Assembly (NCBI GenBank): GCA_937926415.1
Contig: CALBAF010000429.1
Coordinates: 1 to 6,503 of the forward strand
DNA: 6,503 bases
Direction of reading: 5' to 3'
DNA from: an uncultured Actinomyces sp.
GTDB lineage: Bacteria; Actinomycetota; Actinomycetes; Actinomycetales; Actinomycetaceae
This document shows, one piece after another, positions 1-6,503 of this stretch; the first letter of the stretch is position 1; the number at the start of each line of letters is the position of its first letter. Below the pieces are notes generated by a model. That model ran no database searches and had not been told where the DNA came from. It saw only the letters and a program-made list of their open reading frames with translations. A program made the position numbers and the translations under genes.

Positions 1-1095
1 CGCCTGGCCGGGCAGGAATGCAACCGACGTTCCACCGCGCTGGGCGTACACCCCATCGGGGCCGCTCCATGCGACCAGGGAGGACTCCACGGGCGAGACT
101 GTCGGGTTCGAGGCATCGGTGACGCCGTTCAGGTTCGTCACCCCGGACGACGACACGATCCCCACCCCGTCGGGGCCCGCCCCCACGAGCGTGTCGAGAG
201 AGTAGGTCGGTGGCACCGGGATCCCCTGCACATCCAGTACGTCACCGGACAGCGAGATGCTCACCTGCGACACGTCCGCTACCTGGGTAAGGGTGCGGGT
301 GAGCTCCCACGCGAGGTTCGCACGCGCCCCCTCTGTCGCGGGCGTCACCGCGTTCAGTTCCACGCGCGCCACCCCATCGACAACGTCGAGCCCCTGGGAG
401 GGAACGGTCGTGCCCGCCGGGATTGCGTTCGCCGTCACCGGCTCGAGGGACTGACGGGGTCCTTCGACAAGGCCCGCGAGCAGGTGGGAGGCCAGGCGTC
501 GCGACGGGTACCAGCGCGGGTCGGCGACCAGGTCCCCGCCCTCTGTCGTCGGGAAGTAGAGATTGGCCAGCGAGAAGGAGGCGGTGAAGGACGCCCGACT
601 CATGAGGACCAGGTTTTCGGGGCTGTTAATGCGCCACTGCCCCTCCTCACGCACGAGGCTGAAGGTACGCGTCACGGTCGAGGCGGCCACGCGGGTCAAC
701 ACGCCCGAGGCGTCAATGCTGGCCACGCCGAGCACGGAGACCGTCACCTCCACCTCGGTGCCAGTCTCGGAGCCGGCGGAGACAGAGGGAGCCGTGTCCG
801 TGTCGTAGACGAGGATTTCCGTCTCGGGCTGCCATGAACGCGCCGACGCTGCACTCAGGAACAGGCGCGCGGTCGCATAGTCGTCCTGGGGGCCGGCGGC
901 GCAGGCCAGCAGGAAGTCGCTCACCAGGGTCGCGGCGTCTGCCCCGTCGGAGGGTCCTTCCGCGGAAAATTGGATGCCGCTTCCATCCCTCGCGGACACG
1001 TCGAAGGGAGCCGGGGCCGAGGAGGTGGGCAGGGACGCGCACCCGGCGAGGGCCAGGCAGGCGGCGACGGCCAGTGGCATCAGGTGGCGTCTCAT
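1..1095 (-). CDS. lpqB: Lipoprotein LpqB, MtrAB-associated (3' end cut by window edge)
   Basis: The first 365 codons are visible, open to the left edge; family members are usually around 550-600 residues, so roughly the last third is missing. Residues 1-19 form a lipoprotein signal peptide: basic MRRH start, hydrophobic stretch, lipobox LAGC with the lipidated cysteine at C19. The protein should therefore be anchored on the outer face of the membrane. About residues 200-290 resemble a GerMN domain (LLAGLVEGP, IPAGTTV, then a DG.ARVELN strand). From about 295 the start of the C-terminal LpqB beta-propeller domain is seen. The ATG shares the ATGA overlap with the mtrB stop and has a GGAGG four bases upstream (plus-strand 1100-1104), which fixes the start. 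In mycobacteria LpqB interacts with the MtrB sensor domain and affects MtrA phosphorylation; the same role here is inferred from family and position. Confidence 0.94.
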   Translation of the reverse strand, partial: MRRHLMPLAVAACLALAGCASLPTSSAPAPFDVSARDGSGIQFSAEGPSDGADAATLVSDFLLACAAGPQDDYATARLFLSAASARSWQPETEILVYDTDTAPSVSAGSETGTEVEVTVSVLGVASIDASGVLTRVAASTVTRTFSLVREEGQWRINSPENLVLMSRASFTASFSLANLYFPTTEGGDLVADPRWYPSRRLASHLLAGLVEGPRQSLEPVTANAIPAGTTVPSQGLDVVDGVARVELNAVTPATEGARANLAWELTRTLTQVADVSQVSISLSGDVLDVQGIPVPPTYSLDTLVGAGPDGVGIVSSSGVTNLNGVTDASNPTVSPVESSLVAWSGPDGVYAQRGGTSVAFLPGQA

Positions 1096-2720
1096 TCGTC
1101 CTCCCACAGGGCCAGGGGGCGGCTGACGATATCCTCGCCCGCGCGCTTGGGCAGGGTCATCAGGAAGGATGCGCCGCGGCCGGGTTCTCCGTATGCCTGC
1201 AGGCGTCCTCCGTGGATGGCGACGTCCTCGGTTGCGATCGCGAGGCCGAGGCCGGTGCCGCCGGTCGTTCGCGCGCGGGCGGTGTCAGCTCGGTAGAAGC
1301 GGTCGAAGACGTGGTCGGCGACCTCCTGGGTCATGCCCACACCTCTGTCACGCACGCGGCATGCGACGTCGGTCTCGGTCGTGGCGAGCGTGATCGTCAC
1401 GGGCGTGCCGTCGGCGTGCTCGATGGCATTGACGACGAGGTTGCGGATGACGCGTTCGATACGGCGTTCGTCGATCTCGGCGGCGACTCGCCCGTGAGCA
1501 ACGGTCTCGACGCGCACACCCTGTCGCTGAGCAAGCTCCGCGCACCCCTCAACGACGCGCGCGACGATCGGGCGCAGGTCGCGGTCCTCGGCGTCCAGGA
1601 GGGCGCTGGCGGCGTCGTATCGAGAGATTTCGAGAAGGTCCGCGAGCATCTGCTCCATGCGTTCGGTCTGGTCGTGCAGGAGTTCGGCGGATCGACGGGC
1701 GTGAGCCGGCAGGTCCTCGCGGTTGTCCCACACGATGTCTTCGGCCATGCGGATCGTCGTCAGCGGGGTACGCAGCTCGTGGGAAACATCGGAGACGAAG
1801 CGCTGCTGGAGCTTGGCCAGCTCGTCGTAGCGCGAGATCGTGTCCTGCAGAGAGGAGGTCATCGCGTTGAAGGCGCGCCCGAGGTCGGCCATCTCATCGT
1901 CTCCGTGCACATCCACGCGCACGTCGAGGTCACCCTTGGATGCCTTGGTCGCCGCCTGAGCGGTCACGCGCACGGGGAGGAGAAGGCGATGCAGCAGCGC
2001 GAACACGCCGATCGGCAGGGCCACGATAATCGGAAGCGCGGAAAGGACGAGAACCCGCAGGACCACGTCGACCTGCGCCTGATCGGCGGACAGCGAGTAG
2101 AGAATGTAGAGCTCGTGCGTGCCCGCGCGAGGCAGCTGCACCTGAGTACCGACGAGAATTCCGGGGACCACCTTGTCGGAGTCGCTCGAGCGGATACCGA
2201 CCGACTGCCACTGCGCGCCCCCGCCCGAGACCGCCGTGCGCATCTGCGGGGTGATAAGCGCGCGCATCTGCTCATCCTCGATCTGATTGATGCGCAGCGA
2301 GGCCGTGGCACCCTCCGAGCGCAGCAGCGCCACGTTGGTCGCACCCGCGCCAGCCGCCGAGGCCTTGAGCGAGGCCAGAGCGCCGCGCGCGGACTCCTGA
2401 ACCTGCGCGGGAGAGGAGGCCGTGGACGAGGAGAACACGGATTGCGCGGAGGAGAAACGCAGGGATGCGTCGGCCAGGATCGCGTCCTTGCGCGTCTCGA
2501 ACATGGAGGTGCGGAGCTGGGAGGCGATAATCACACCGAAAACGAGGAGGATGACGAGCGCGGCGACCGTGATCGCCAGGGCGATGCGGGCGGACAGGGA
2601 ATGCCGGATGCGCCTGGCGAGGTGCGAGGAGGCGAGAAGGGACCACGGCCTCGACGATGCGACGGCACGCAGCAGATCCTTAAGCGCGTCTCTACGCCCC
2701 TGCGCCGGCACGGTACCCAA
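1092..2720 (-). CDS. mtrB: Sensor histidine kinase MtrB
   Basis: A 542-residue membrane histidine kinase, close in length to known MtrB proteins. Order: short basic cytoplasmic tail, membrane helix 1 (about 46-66), extracytoplasmic sensor region (about 67-219), membrane helix 2 (about 220-243), HAMP linker (about 244-297), HisKA dimerisation domain with the phospho-accepting H314 in SDVSHELRTPLTT, and an ATPase domain. The ATPase shows the N box NLVVNAIEHA (427-436), G1 box DRGVGM (458-463), F box FDRFYR (472-477) and G2 box GTGLGLA (488-494), so it looks fully active. It should phosphorylate MtrA, encoded just upstream, and control envelope and division genes. The start given is a TTG, 29 bases inside mtrA, with no good ribosome binding site. 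A GTG three codons later (2711) has GGGG nine bases upstream and is a fair alternative. Either start keeps all domains. Confidence 0.97.
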   Translation of the reverse strand: MGTVPAQGRRDALKDLLRAVASSRPWSLLASSHLARRIRHSLSARIALAITVAALVILLVFGVIIASQLRTSMFETRKDAILADASLRFSSAQSVFSSSTASSPAQVQESARGALASLKASAAGAGATNVALLRSEGATASLRINQIEDEQMRALITPQMRTAVSGGGAQWQSVGIRSSDSDKVVPGILVGTQVQLPRAGTHELYILYSLSADQAQVDVVLRVLVLSALPIIVALPIGVFALLHRLLLPVRVTAQAATKASKGDLDVRVDVHGDDEMADLGRAFNAMTSSLQDTISRYDELAKLQQRFVSDVSHELRTPLTTIRMAEDIVWDNREDLPAHARRSAELLHDQTERMEQMLADLLEISRYDAASALLDAEDRDLRPIVARVVEGCAELAQRQGVRVETVAHGRVAAEIDERRIERVIRNLVVNAIEHADGTPVTITLATTETDVACRVRDRGVGMTQEVADHVFDRFYRADTARARTTGGTGLGLAIATEDVAIHGGRLQAYGEPGRGASFLMTLPKRAGEDIVSRPLALWEDE

Positions 2721-3375
2721 CCCCGCGGACTGTCACGACCAGCTCGGGACGCTCCGGGTCGCGTTCGATCTTGGAGCGCAGGCGCTGCACGTGGACATTG
2801 ACGAGCCTGGTGTCGGCGGCATGACGGTAGCCCCACACCTGCTCGAGGAGCTCCTCGCGCGAGAACACCTTCCACGGCGAGCGCGCCAGGGTCACCAACA
2901 GATCGAATTCGAGGGGGGTCAGCGCGATGACACGCCCCTCACGCTTGACGATGTGACCGGCAACGTCGATCGACAGATCCTGGAGGGCAAGGCCCTCATC
3001 CGCCTGCGTGTCCTCACGGCCGCGCAGGCGCGCCCGCACACGGGCCACCAGTTCTTTGGGCTTGAAGGGCTTGGGCACATAATCGTCGGCGCCGGCCTCG
3101 AGACCCGTCACAACATCAGAGGTATCGGAACGGGCGGTCAACATAACGATCGGCGCGTCCGAGACCCGGCGGATCGCACGACACACGTCAAATCCATCCA
3201 TGCCGGGCAGCATGACGTCCAGGAGAACCAGGTCCGGATTGTGTTCTTGAAATTGAGGCAACGCGGCGGATCCGTCGGCACAGAAGACGACCTCAAAGCC
3301 CTCGTTCTGGAGGACAATGCCGATCATCTCAGCCAGGGCGACGTCGTCGTCGACGACGAGGATGCGCGAACTCAT
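2692..3375 (-). CDS. mtrA: DNA-binding response regulator MtrA
   Basis: A complete 227-residue OmpR/PhoB-family response regulator, very like mycobacterial MtrA. The receiver domain (about 1-118) has the acidic pocket D9-D11, phospho-acceptor D53 in LLDVMLPGMDG, T80, Y99 and the invariant K102 in KPFKPKELVARVRARLR. The winged-helix DNA-binding domain (about 129-224) includes LTPLEFDLL, LLEQVWGYRH, the recognition helix near DTRLVNVHVQRLRSKIE and the wing TVRGVGYRAG. MtrA in actinobacteria controls cell division, wall hydrolases and replication-linked genes. The ATG is the only possible start: an in-frame TGA lies five codons upstream with no start codon between. No Shine-Dalgarno sequence is visible in front of it, so the transcript may be leaderless. 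Its upstream region carries three TCACGA repeats that may be its own binding site. Confidence 0.98.
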   Translation of the reverse strand: MSSRILVVDDDVALAEMIGIVLQNEGFEVVFCADGSAALPQFQEHNPDLVLLDVMLPGMDGFDVCRAIRRVSDAPIVMLTARSDTSDVVTGLEAGADDYVPKPFKPKELVARVRARLRGREDTQADEGLALQDLSIDVAGHIVKREGRVIALTPLEFDLLVTLARSPWKVFSREELLEQVWGYRHAADTRLVNVHVQRLRSKIERDPERPELVVTVRGVGYRAGAGA

Positions 3376-3376
3376 A

Positions 3377-3404
3377 TCACGATAGTGTCACGAAATCGTC
3401 ACGA
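3377..3404. promoter_or_regulatory. Triple TCACGA direct repeat, candidate MtrA operator
   Basis: Three exact copies of TCACGA (TCGTGA on the mtrA coding strand) start at 3377, 3388 and 3399, a constant 11-base step, about one helical turn. Two copies are preceded by G, one by A. OmpR/PhoB-family regulators bind head-to-tail dimers on direct repeats with this kind of period, and reported mycobacterial MtrA sites contain a GTCAC core. The copy at 3377-3382 ends one base before the mtrA ATG, so bound protein would cover the mtrA promoter or translation start and would probably repress. The repeat is seen directly; binding by MtrA is inference. The same site could also act on the divergent plus-strand operon. 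Confidence 0.6.
3382..3387 (-). promoter_or_regulatory. Possible -10 element of a leaderless mtrA promoter
   Basis: On the minus strand CACTAT (three of the six consensus positions, including the key second A and last T) lies six bases before the mtrA ATG. This would place the transcript start at or next to the A of the start codon, consistent with the absence of a ribosome binding site. No convincing -35 hexamer is seen at 16-18 bases (best is TGCGTT). It lies between and partly within the TCACGA repeats. This is a weak call. Confidence 0.22.
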
Positions 3405-3452
3405 ACGCAGGAGACTCGCGCAGCCATCCTTCAATTTCTCCCCGAGATAAGG

Positions 3453-3481
3453 TTTCGCGTGAGTTGCTCATATGGCAGGAT
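3453..3481 (+). promoter_or_regulatory. Possible sigma-70-type promoter for the plus-strand operon
   Basis: TTTCGC (3453-3458) and CAGGAT (3476-3481) are separated by 17 bases, with GG just before the -10. The pair is a moderate match to actinobacterial vegetative promoters. Transcription would begin near 3488, leaving a leader of about 30 bases before the ATG at 3518. The position is sensible for the only start site with a strong ribosome binding site, but no element is a strong consensus match. Confidence 0.4.
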
Positions 3482-3507
3482 GGACGACGTAGCAGCACCA
3501 TCAACAT

Positions 3508-3512
3508 GGAGG
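3508..3512 (+). promoter_or_regulatory. Ribosome binding site deciding the start at 3518
   Basis: GGAGG lies five bases before the ATG at 3518. The reading frame is open further upstream to a TTG at 3464, but that codon has no ribosome binding site and lies inside the likely promoter. The Shine-Dalgarno therefore selects the ATG and removes 18 codons from the longest possible frame. Confidence 0.85.
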
Positions 3513-3517
3513 CATTA

Positions 3518-4768
3518 ATGAGTTCCCCTTGGACCTCTCCCGATCCGTCAGCCCCCCAGCAGGGGTGGACGCCGCAGCCCCAAGCCGGCGCCCCGGTACC
3601 TCAGCAGGGCTACGGCGCTCAGCAGGGCTACGGAGCCCAGCAGGGGTTCACGGCTCCCCAGGCCACACAGGGATACGGGACCCAGCAGGGCTACGCCGCA
3701 CCCCAGGCACCCGCCTACGGTGCCCAGCCCGCCTACGGTGCCCAGCCGGGCTACAACGCCCAGCCCGGCGCATCCGGCTACTCGACCACTAACCGGTGGG
3801 GCTGGCAGTCCAAGCCCGGCATCATCCCCCTGCGCCCCCTCACTATCGGCGACCTGTTTAGCGGCGCCTTCGAGGCGATCCGCTCGAACCCGAAGGTCCT
3901 CTTCGGATTCACCATCGTCATCATGCTGCTCGTGTCGTTGATTGCCGCTGGGTCGACGTTTCTCTCGGGCCTCGGTTACGAGTCCGTCGCCGACGCCGCG
4001 AACGACCCCCAGGGACTCGGGGATTCGTCGACGGAGTTGGCCAACGCCTTCCTCCTGAAGATTGTCTCGTACATGGCGCAGTGGATCGCCACGTTTGCGG
4101 GCACGAGCATTCTGACGGGCATGCTGGCCGCGACGGTCTCGCAGCTGACGATCGGCAAGAACCTGACGATCGCCGAAGCGTGGGCGATGACGCGCAAGCG
4201 ACTCGGATCGCTCATCGGAACCTTCGTGTTGACCGGCGTCATTACCACGGTTCCGATTATCCTCTGGATTATCGCCGTCTTCGGATCGATCGTCGCGATC
4301 TCGGGGGGCGATGAGAGTCTGTGGTGGGTCGTGCTCGTCGTCATCCTGGCGATTTTCCCCGTCATGATCCTCGTGTATTTCCTCCAGATCAAGCTACTGT
4401 TCGCCCCGATCTGTGCGGTGCTCGAAGAGATCGGCCCCATCGCTTCGCTGAAGCGTTCCTGGTCGCTCGTCAAGGGTGAGTTCTGGCCGACCCTTGGCCG
4501 CGTCCTGCTGCTGAACATCGTCGTCACCTTCATCGGTGGATTCTTGGGATTCATCATCGGTCTCATCGGCGGCATCTTCGTCATCGCAGTGTCGTCCGAC
4601 CCCACGAACCCAGTCGCCATGGCGATCTCCACCTTCTTCATCATGCTCGGTTCGTCGCTATTGCTGCCCTTCTCCGCAGCGTTCGAGACGCTCATTTACA
4701 CAGATCTGCGTATCCGTAAGGAAAACTTCGTCGCAGTCCTCGTACAGGCAGGCGCGCAGCAGCAGTGA
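3518..4768 (+). CDS. Six-helix membrane protein, GPDPase-membrane-domain type, with QQGYGA repeat tail
   Basis: A 416-residue protein in two parts. Residues 1-92 are a disordered tail rich in Gln, Gly, Pro, Ala and Tyr, including QQGYGAQQGYGAQQGF at 29-44 and later YGAQP units, with an aromatic residue about every six positions. Residues 104-405 are a membrane domain with about six helices (near 127-147, 183-208, 232-260, 268-298, 328-358, 367-389). The motif LRPLTIGDLFSGAFEAIRSNPK before helix 1 and the stretch around EEIGPIASLKRSWSLVKGEFW (303-323) are typical of the actinobacterial proteins named for the glycerophosphoryl diester phosphodiesterase membrane domain. No catalytic phosphodiesterase domain is present, so it should not be called an enzyme; a membrane scaffold or transport role is possible. 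It heads the divergent operon and overlaps the next gene by four bases. Confidence 0.88.
   Translation: MSSPWTSPDPSAPQQGWTPQPQAGAPVPQQGYGAQQGYGAQQGFTAPQATQGYGTQQGYAAPQAPAYGAQPAYGAQPGYNAQPGASGYSTTNRWGWQSKPGIIPLRPLTIGDLFSGAFEAIRSNPKVLFGFTIVIMLLVSLIAAGSTFLSGLGYESVADAANDPQGLGDSSTELANAFLLKIVSYMAQWIATFAGTSILTGMLAATVSQLTIGKNLTIAEAWAMTRKRLGSLIGTFVLTGVITTVPIILWIIAVFGSIVAISGGDESLWWVVLVVILAIFPVMILVYFLQIKLLFAPICAVLEEIGPIASLKRSWSLVKGEFWPTLGRVLLLNIVVTFIGGFLGFIIGLIGGIFVIAVSSDPTNPVAMAISTFFIMLGSSLLLPFSAAFETLIYTDLRIRKENFVAVLVQAGAQQQ
3602..3765 (+). repeat. In-frame short repeats coding the QQGYGA/YGAQP tail
   Basis: A degenerate 18-base unit beginning CAGCAGGGCTACGG occurs in tandem at 3602, 3620 and 3638 (coding QQGYGA, QQGYGA, QQGFTA), with looser copies to about 3765, including two GCCTACGGTGCCCAGCC units at 3714 and 3732. 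The unit length is a multiple of three, so copy-number change would keep the frame. The repeat encodes the cytoplasmic low-complexity tail of the membrane protein. Confidence 0.8.
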
Positions 4769-5397
4769 TCGGCCTGCTCTCCTGCGACGCTCCGCTGACC
4801 CCTGACGAGGGGGAGGCGCACGAGTGGATCGTTGAGGAACTCTCTCACCACGAGTACAGCAATGTTCCCAACCCCATCGCGCGCTGGTTCGCGTCGCTCG
4901 TCGACTGGTTCTGGGAGGCCTTGTCCTGGAAGGGACAGGGCACTCCCCCGGTCTCCCTGATCTTCATGATCCTGGGAATCATCGCGGTCGCTGCGATCAT
5001 CATCGTGCTGATTCTCAACCCGATCCGCCTCTCCAAGCGCGTCTCTCCCACCGTGTTCGAGGAGGAGGCCAGCGAGGCCGAAGCCCAGGCCTCGTTCGAC
5101 CAGGCAGTGGCATCCCAGGACTGGGACCTGGCCTACGTGTGGGCGTACCGCCTCATGGTCCTGGATCTCGACGCTGAGGGCGTCGTGACCTCCGCGCCCG
5201 GCTTGACGGCGCGCGAGGCCGCGCAGGCGGCAACTCGAGTGGTGCCCATGTTCGGCCCTCAGCTCGATCAGTTTGCACAGGCCTTCGACAAGGTACGCTA
5301 CGGCCGCTCCGACGTGTCCCCCGATCAGGTTGAGGCACTGCGCCGCTTCACCCCGGAGCTCATCCGCGCGTGCCACGACGCGGAGGTGGCATCGTGA
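4765..5397 (+). CDS. DUF4129 domain-containing membrane protein
   Basis: A 210-residue protein with one membrane helix (about 63-85). The N-terminal part contains LTPDEGEAHEWIVEEL, an E-rich segment common at the start of this family, followed by a Trp-rich amphipathic stretch (41-55). The C-terminal part (about 105-190) matches the DUF4129 pattern: YVWAYRLMVLDL, a GLTAREAA segment (146-153) and AFDKVRYG (173-180). By the positive-inside rule the C-terminal domain, after NPIRLSKR, should be cytoplasmic. The GTG start overlaps the previous stop as GTGA, with no clear ribosome binding site, so translation probably depends on re-initiation. DUF4129 genes often accompany MoxR ATPase, DUF58 and transglutaminase-like genes; the biochemical role is unknown. 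Family assignment is from recognised sequence pattern. Confidence 0.87.
   Translation: MIGLLSCDAPLTPDEGEAHEWIVEELSHHEYSNVPNPIARWFASLVDWFWEALSWKGQGTPPVSLIFMILGIIAVAAIIIVLILNPIRLSKRVSPTVFEEEASEAEAQASFDQAVASQDWDLAYVWAYRLMVLDLDAEGVVTSAPGLTAREAAQAATRVVPMFGPQLDQFAQAFDKVRYGRSDVSPDQVEALRRFTPELIRACHDAEVAS
5382..5386 (+). promoter_or_regulatory. Ribosome binding site for the DUF4350 gene
   Basis: GGAGG within the last codons of the DUF4129 gene lies seven bases before the GTG at 5394. It supports that GTG as the start and gives this gene its own ribosome recruitment as well as coupling through the GTGA overlap. Confidence 0.8.
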
Positions 5398-6503
5398 AAG
5401 CCAAACAGGTCGCTGTCATCACCCCCACCGCCCGCGAGCGCTTCACCGCGGCACGCCCCATGATCATCATTGTCGTGTTCGTACTGCTCCTGGCGGTCGC
5501 GGGATCCATCCTGCCCAAGTCCGGGTACAACAACGCGCCCGTCGGTATCCGGAACAAGGAAGGCGACGGGGCGCGCGCCCTCGCCCAGGTCCTCAGCAAC
5601 CGAGGCATCTCCGTGCGCGACGTGAACGCTCAGCAAGCCGCGTCAGTCGACGAGAACACGACCCTCGTCGTCATCTTCCCGTCGCGCATGAGCGACGAGA
5701 TAGCGAAGGCTGTTGAAACGCGCACAAACGTCGTCTACGTGGGCCTCGAAGAGGAGTACGGATCGCACGCCCCCTACCTCCAGGGCTTGCGCGCCGAGCG
5801 CGAATACGGCAAGAGCTCAACCTGGATGACCCCCGGATGCTCCTCTGAGATCGCTCGCCGCACACAGCACCTGCAGGCCTCGAGCTACGTGCTGTCCGGC
5901 ACCGCCCAGGGGTGGGACCTGTGCTTCTCTGAGGACGGCAAGAACTACGCGTACGCCGAGCGGTCTGACTCGGGTCGCTTCCGCGCCCTGATCCCCGACT
6001 CACTACGCCTGCGCAACCGCGCGATCACCGAGGGAGGAAACGCCGCGCTGGCGATCAACGCGATCGGCCGGACCCCGAAGGTCGCCTGGTATTCGCCGAC
6101 GCACAACGACAACCCGACGGGCACGTCTGATGAGCAAGTGCTCACCTCCCCGTACCTCATGCCTGCGCTACTGATGATGATTGCCGCCTGTCTGCTGGCA
6201 GCCCTCGCGCGTGGGCGCAGGCTCGGCCCCCTCACCTCCGAGCGCCTCCCCGTCGAGGTTCCGGCCTCCGAGACACTCATCGGTAAGGCGCGCCTCATGC
6301 GTTCGCAGCGCGCCTACGAGCACGCCGCGCAGGCACTGCGCAGCTCCACGGCCTCACGTATCGCGACCACCCTGGGCATTGCACACACCGCCGACCGGGA
6401 GGCCCTCGCCCACGCGATGGAACAGCGAGGCCTGCCTGCCTCGCGCTCCTCCGCCCTCCTGTGGGGACCGCCCCCAACCTCCGAAAAGGCACTCATTCGC
6501 CTC
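5394..6503 (+). CDS. DUF4350 domain-containing membrane protein (3' end cut by window edge)
   Basis: 370 codons are visible, open to the right edge; family members are usually about 380-430 residues, so only a short end is missing. Residues 22-40 form membrane helix 1, residues 41-250 an extracytoplasmic region, and about 255-271 helix 2, followed by RGRRLGPL and a basic cytoplasmic tail. The DUF4350 part begins with YNNAPVGIRNKEGDGARAL (45-63) and LVVIFPSRMSDE, a Rossmann-like fold also found in ABC-associated and DUF58-cluster proteins that bind or sense unknown ligands. After helix 2, LPVEVPASETLIGKARLMR is the conserved tail segment. C149 and C177 lie outside the membrane and could form a disulfide. 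The GTG start overlaps the DUF4129 stop as GTGA. Function is unknown; neighbours in related genomes are typically a MoxR-type ATPase and a DUF58 protein. Confidence 0.88.
   Translation, partial: MKAKQVAVITPTARERFTAARPMIIIVVFVLLLAVAGSILPKSGYNNAPVGIRNKEGDGARALAQVLSNRGISVRDVNAQQAASVDENTTLVVIFPSRMSDEIAKAVETRTNVVYVGLEEEYGSHAPYLQGLRAEREYGKSSTWMTPGCSSEIARRTQHLQASSYVLSGTAQGWDLCFSEDGKNYAYAERSDSGRFRALIPDSLRLRNRAITEGGNAALAINAIGRTPKVAWYSPTHNDNPTGTSDEQVLTSPYLMPALLMMIAACLLAALARGRRLGPLTSERLPVEVPASETLIGKARLMRSQRAYEHAAQALRSSTASRIATTLGIAHTADREALAHAMEQRGLPASRSSALLWGPPPTSEKALIRL

Noticed and set aside
2733..2738. A single TCACGA inside the mtrA coding region
   Set aside because: It is a lone copy without partners at 11-base spacing and is explained by the conserved VVTVRGVGY coding sequence.
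834..2801. Long plus-strand open frame of 655 codons opposite mtrB and the start of lpqB
   Set aside because: It is antisense to well-recognised mtrB. Its translation is Arg/Gly/His-rich with no domain pattern, as expected for a shadow frame in GC-rich DNA.
2422..3450. Plus-strand open frame of 342 codons opposite mtrA
   Set aside because: It lies opposite the clearly functional mtrA, shows no recognisable motif, and runs through the control region.
3464..3517. Upstream extension of the six-helix protein to a TTG at 3464
   Set aside because: There is no ribosome binding site, it overlaps the probable promoter, and a strong GGAGG precedes the ATG at 3518.
3976..4695. Minus-strand open frame of 239 codons opposite the six-helix membrane protein
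   Set aside because: Its many Met, Thr and Pro residues mirror the hydrophobic ATC/GTC codons of the real gene; no domain is seen.
4696..5376. Minus-strand open frame of 226 codons opposite the DUF4129 gene
   Set aside because: The composition is that of a shadow frame (His, Gly, Arg-rich), while the plus strand has family motifs and stop/start overlaps on both sides.

Overview
The window is GC-rich, tightly packed bacterial DNA. It carries the actinobacterial mtrA-mtrB-lpqB locus on the minus strand and a divergent run of membrane-protein genes on the plus strand. The MtrA and MtrB sequences, the lipoprotein LpqB directly after them, the high GC content, and the GTG/TTG starts with 4-base stop/start overlaps all point to Actinomycetota. 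My best guess is the Actinomyces/Schaalia group, but that rests on general resemblance and not on any search.

Minus strand (read from about 3375 down to 1): mtrA (response regulator, 3375-2692), mtrB (sensor histidine kinase, 2720-1092, overlapping mtrA by 29 bases) and lpqB (lipoprotein, 1095 to beyond the left edge, overlapping mtrB by 4 bases). This is one operon for a cell-envelope and cell-division signalling system: MtrB senses at the membrane, MtrA binds DNA, and LpqB is the surface accessory lipoprotein that in mycobacteria modulates MtrB.

Divergent control region (3376-3517, 142 bases): three exact copies of TCACGA, spaced exactly 11 bases apart, sit immediately upstream of the mtrA start codon. 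This is the layout expected of a tandem site for an OmpR/PhoB-type regulator, so autoregulation by MtrA is a natural hypothesis. On the other side are a possible sigma-70-type promoter and a strong ribosome binding site for the plus-strand operon.

Plus strand (3518 to beyond the right edge): a six-helix membrane protein of the glycerophosphodiester-phosphodiesterase membrane-domain type with a Gln/Gly/Tyr repeat tail, then a DUF4129 protein, then a DUF4350 protein cut by the window edge. The three are joined by GTGA overlaps. In other actinobacteria such genes commonly precede a MoxR-type AAA+ ATPase, a DUF58 protein and further membrane proteins, which would lie just outside the window. Their function is not established, but the shared control region with mtrAB suggests a cell-envelope role.

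I see no RNA genes, mobile elements, CRISPR arrays or clear terminators. No stretch over 300 bases is without a gene.
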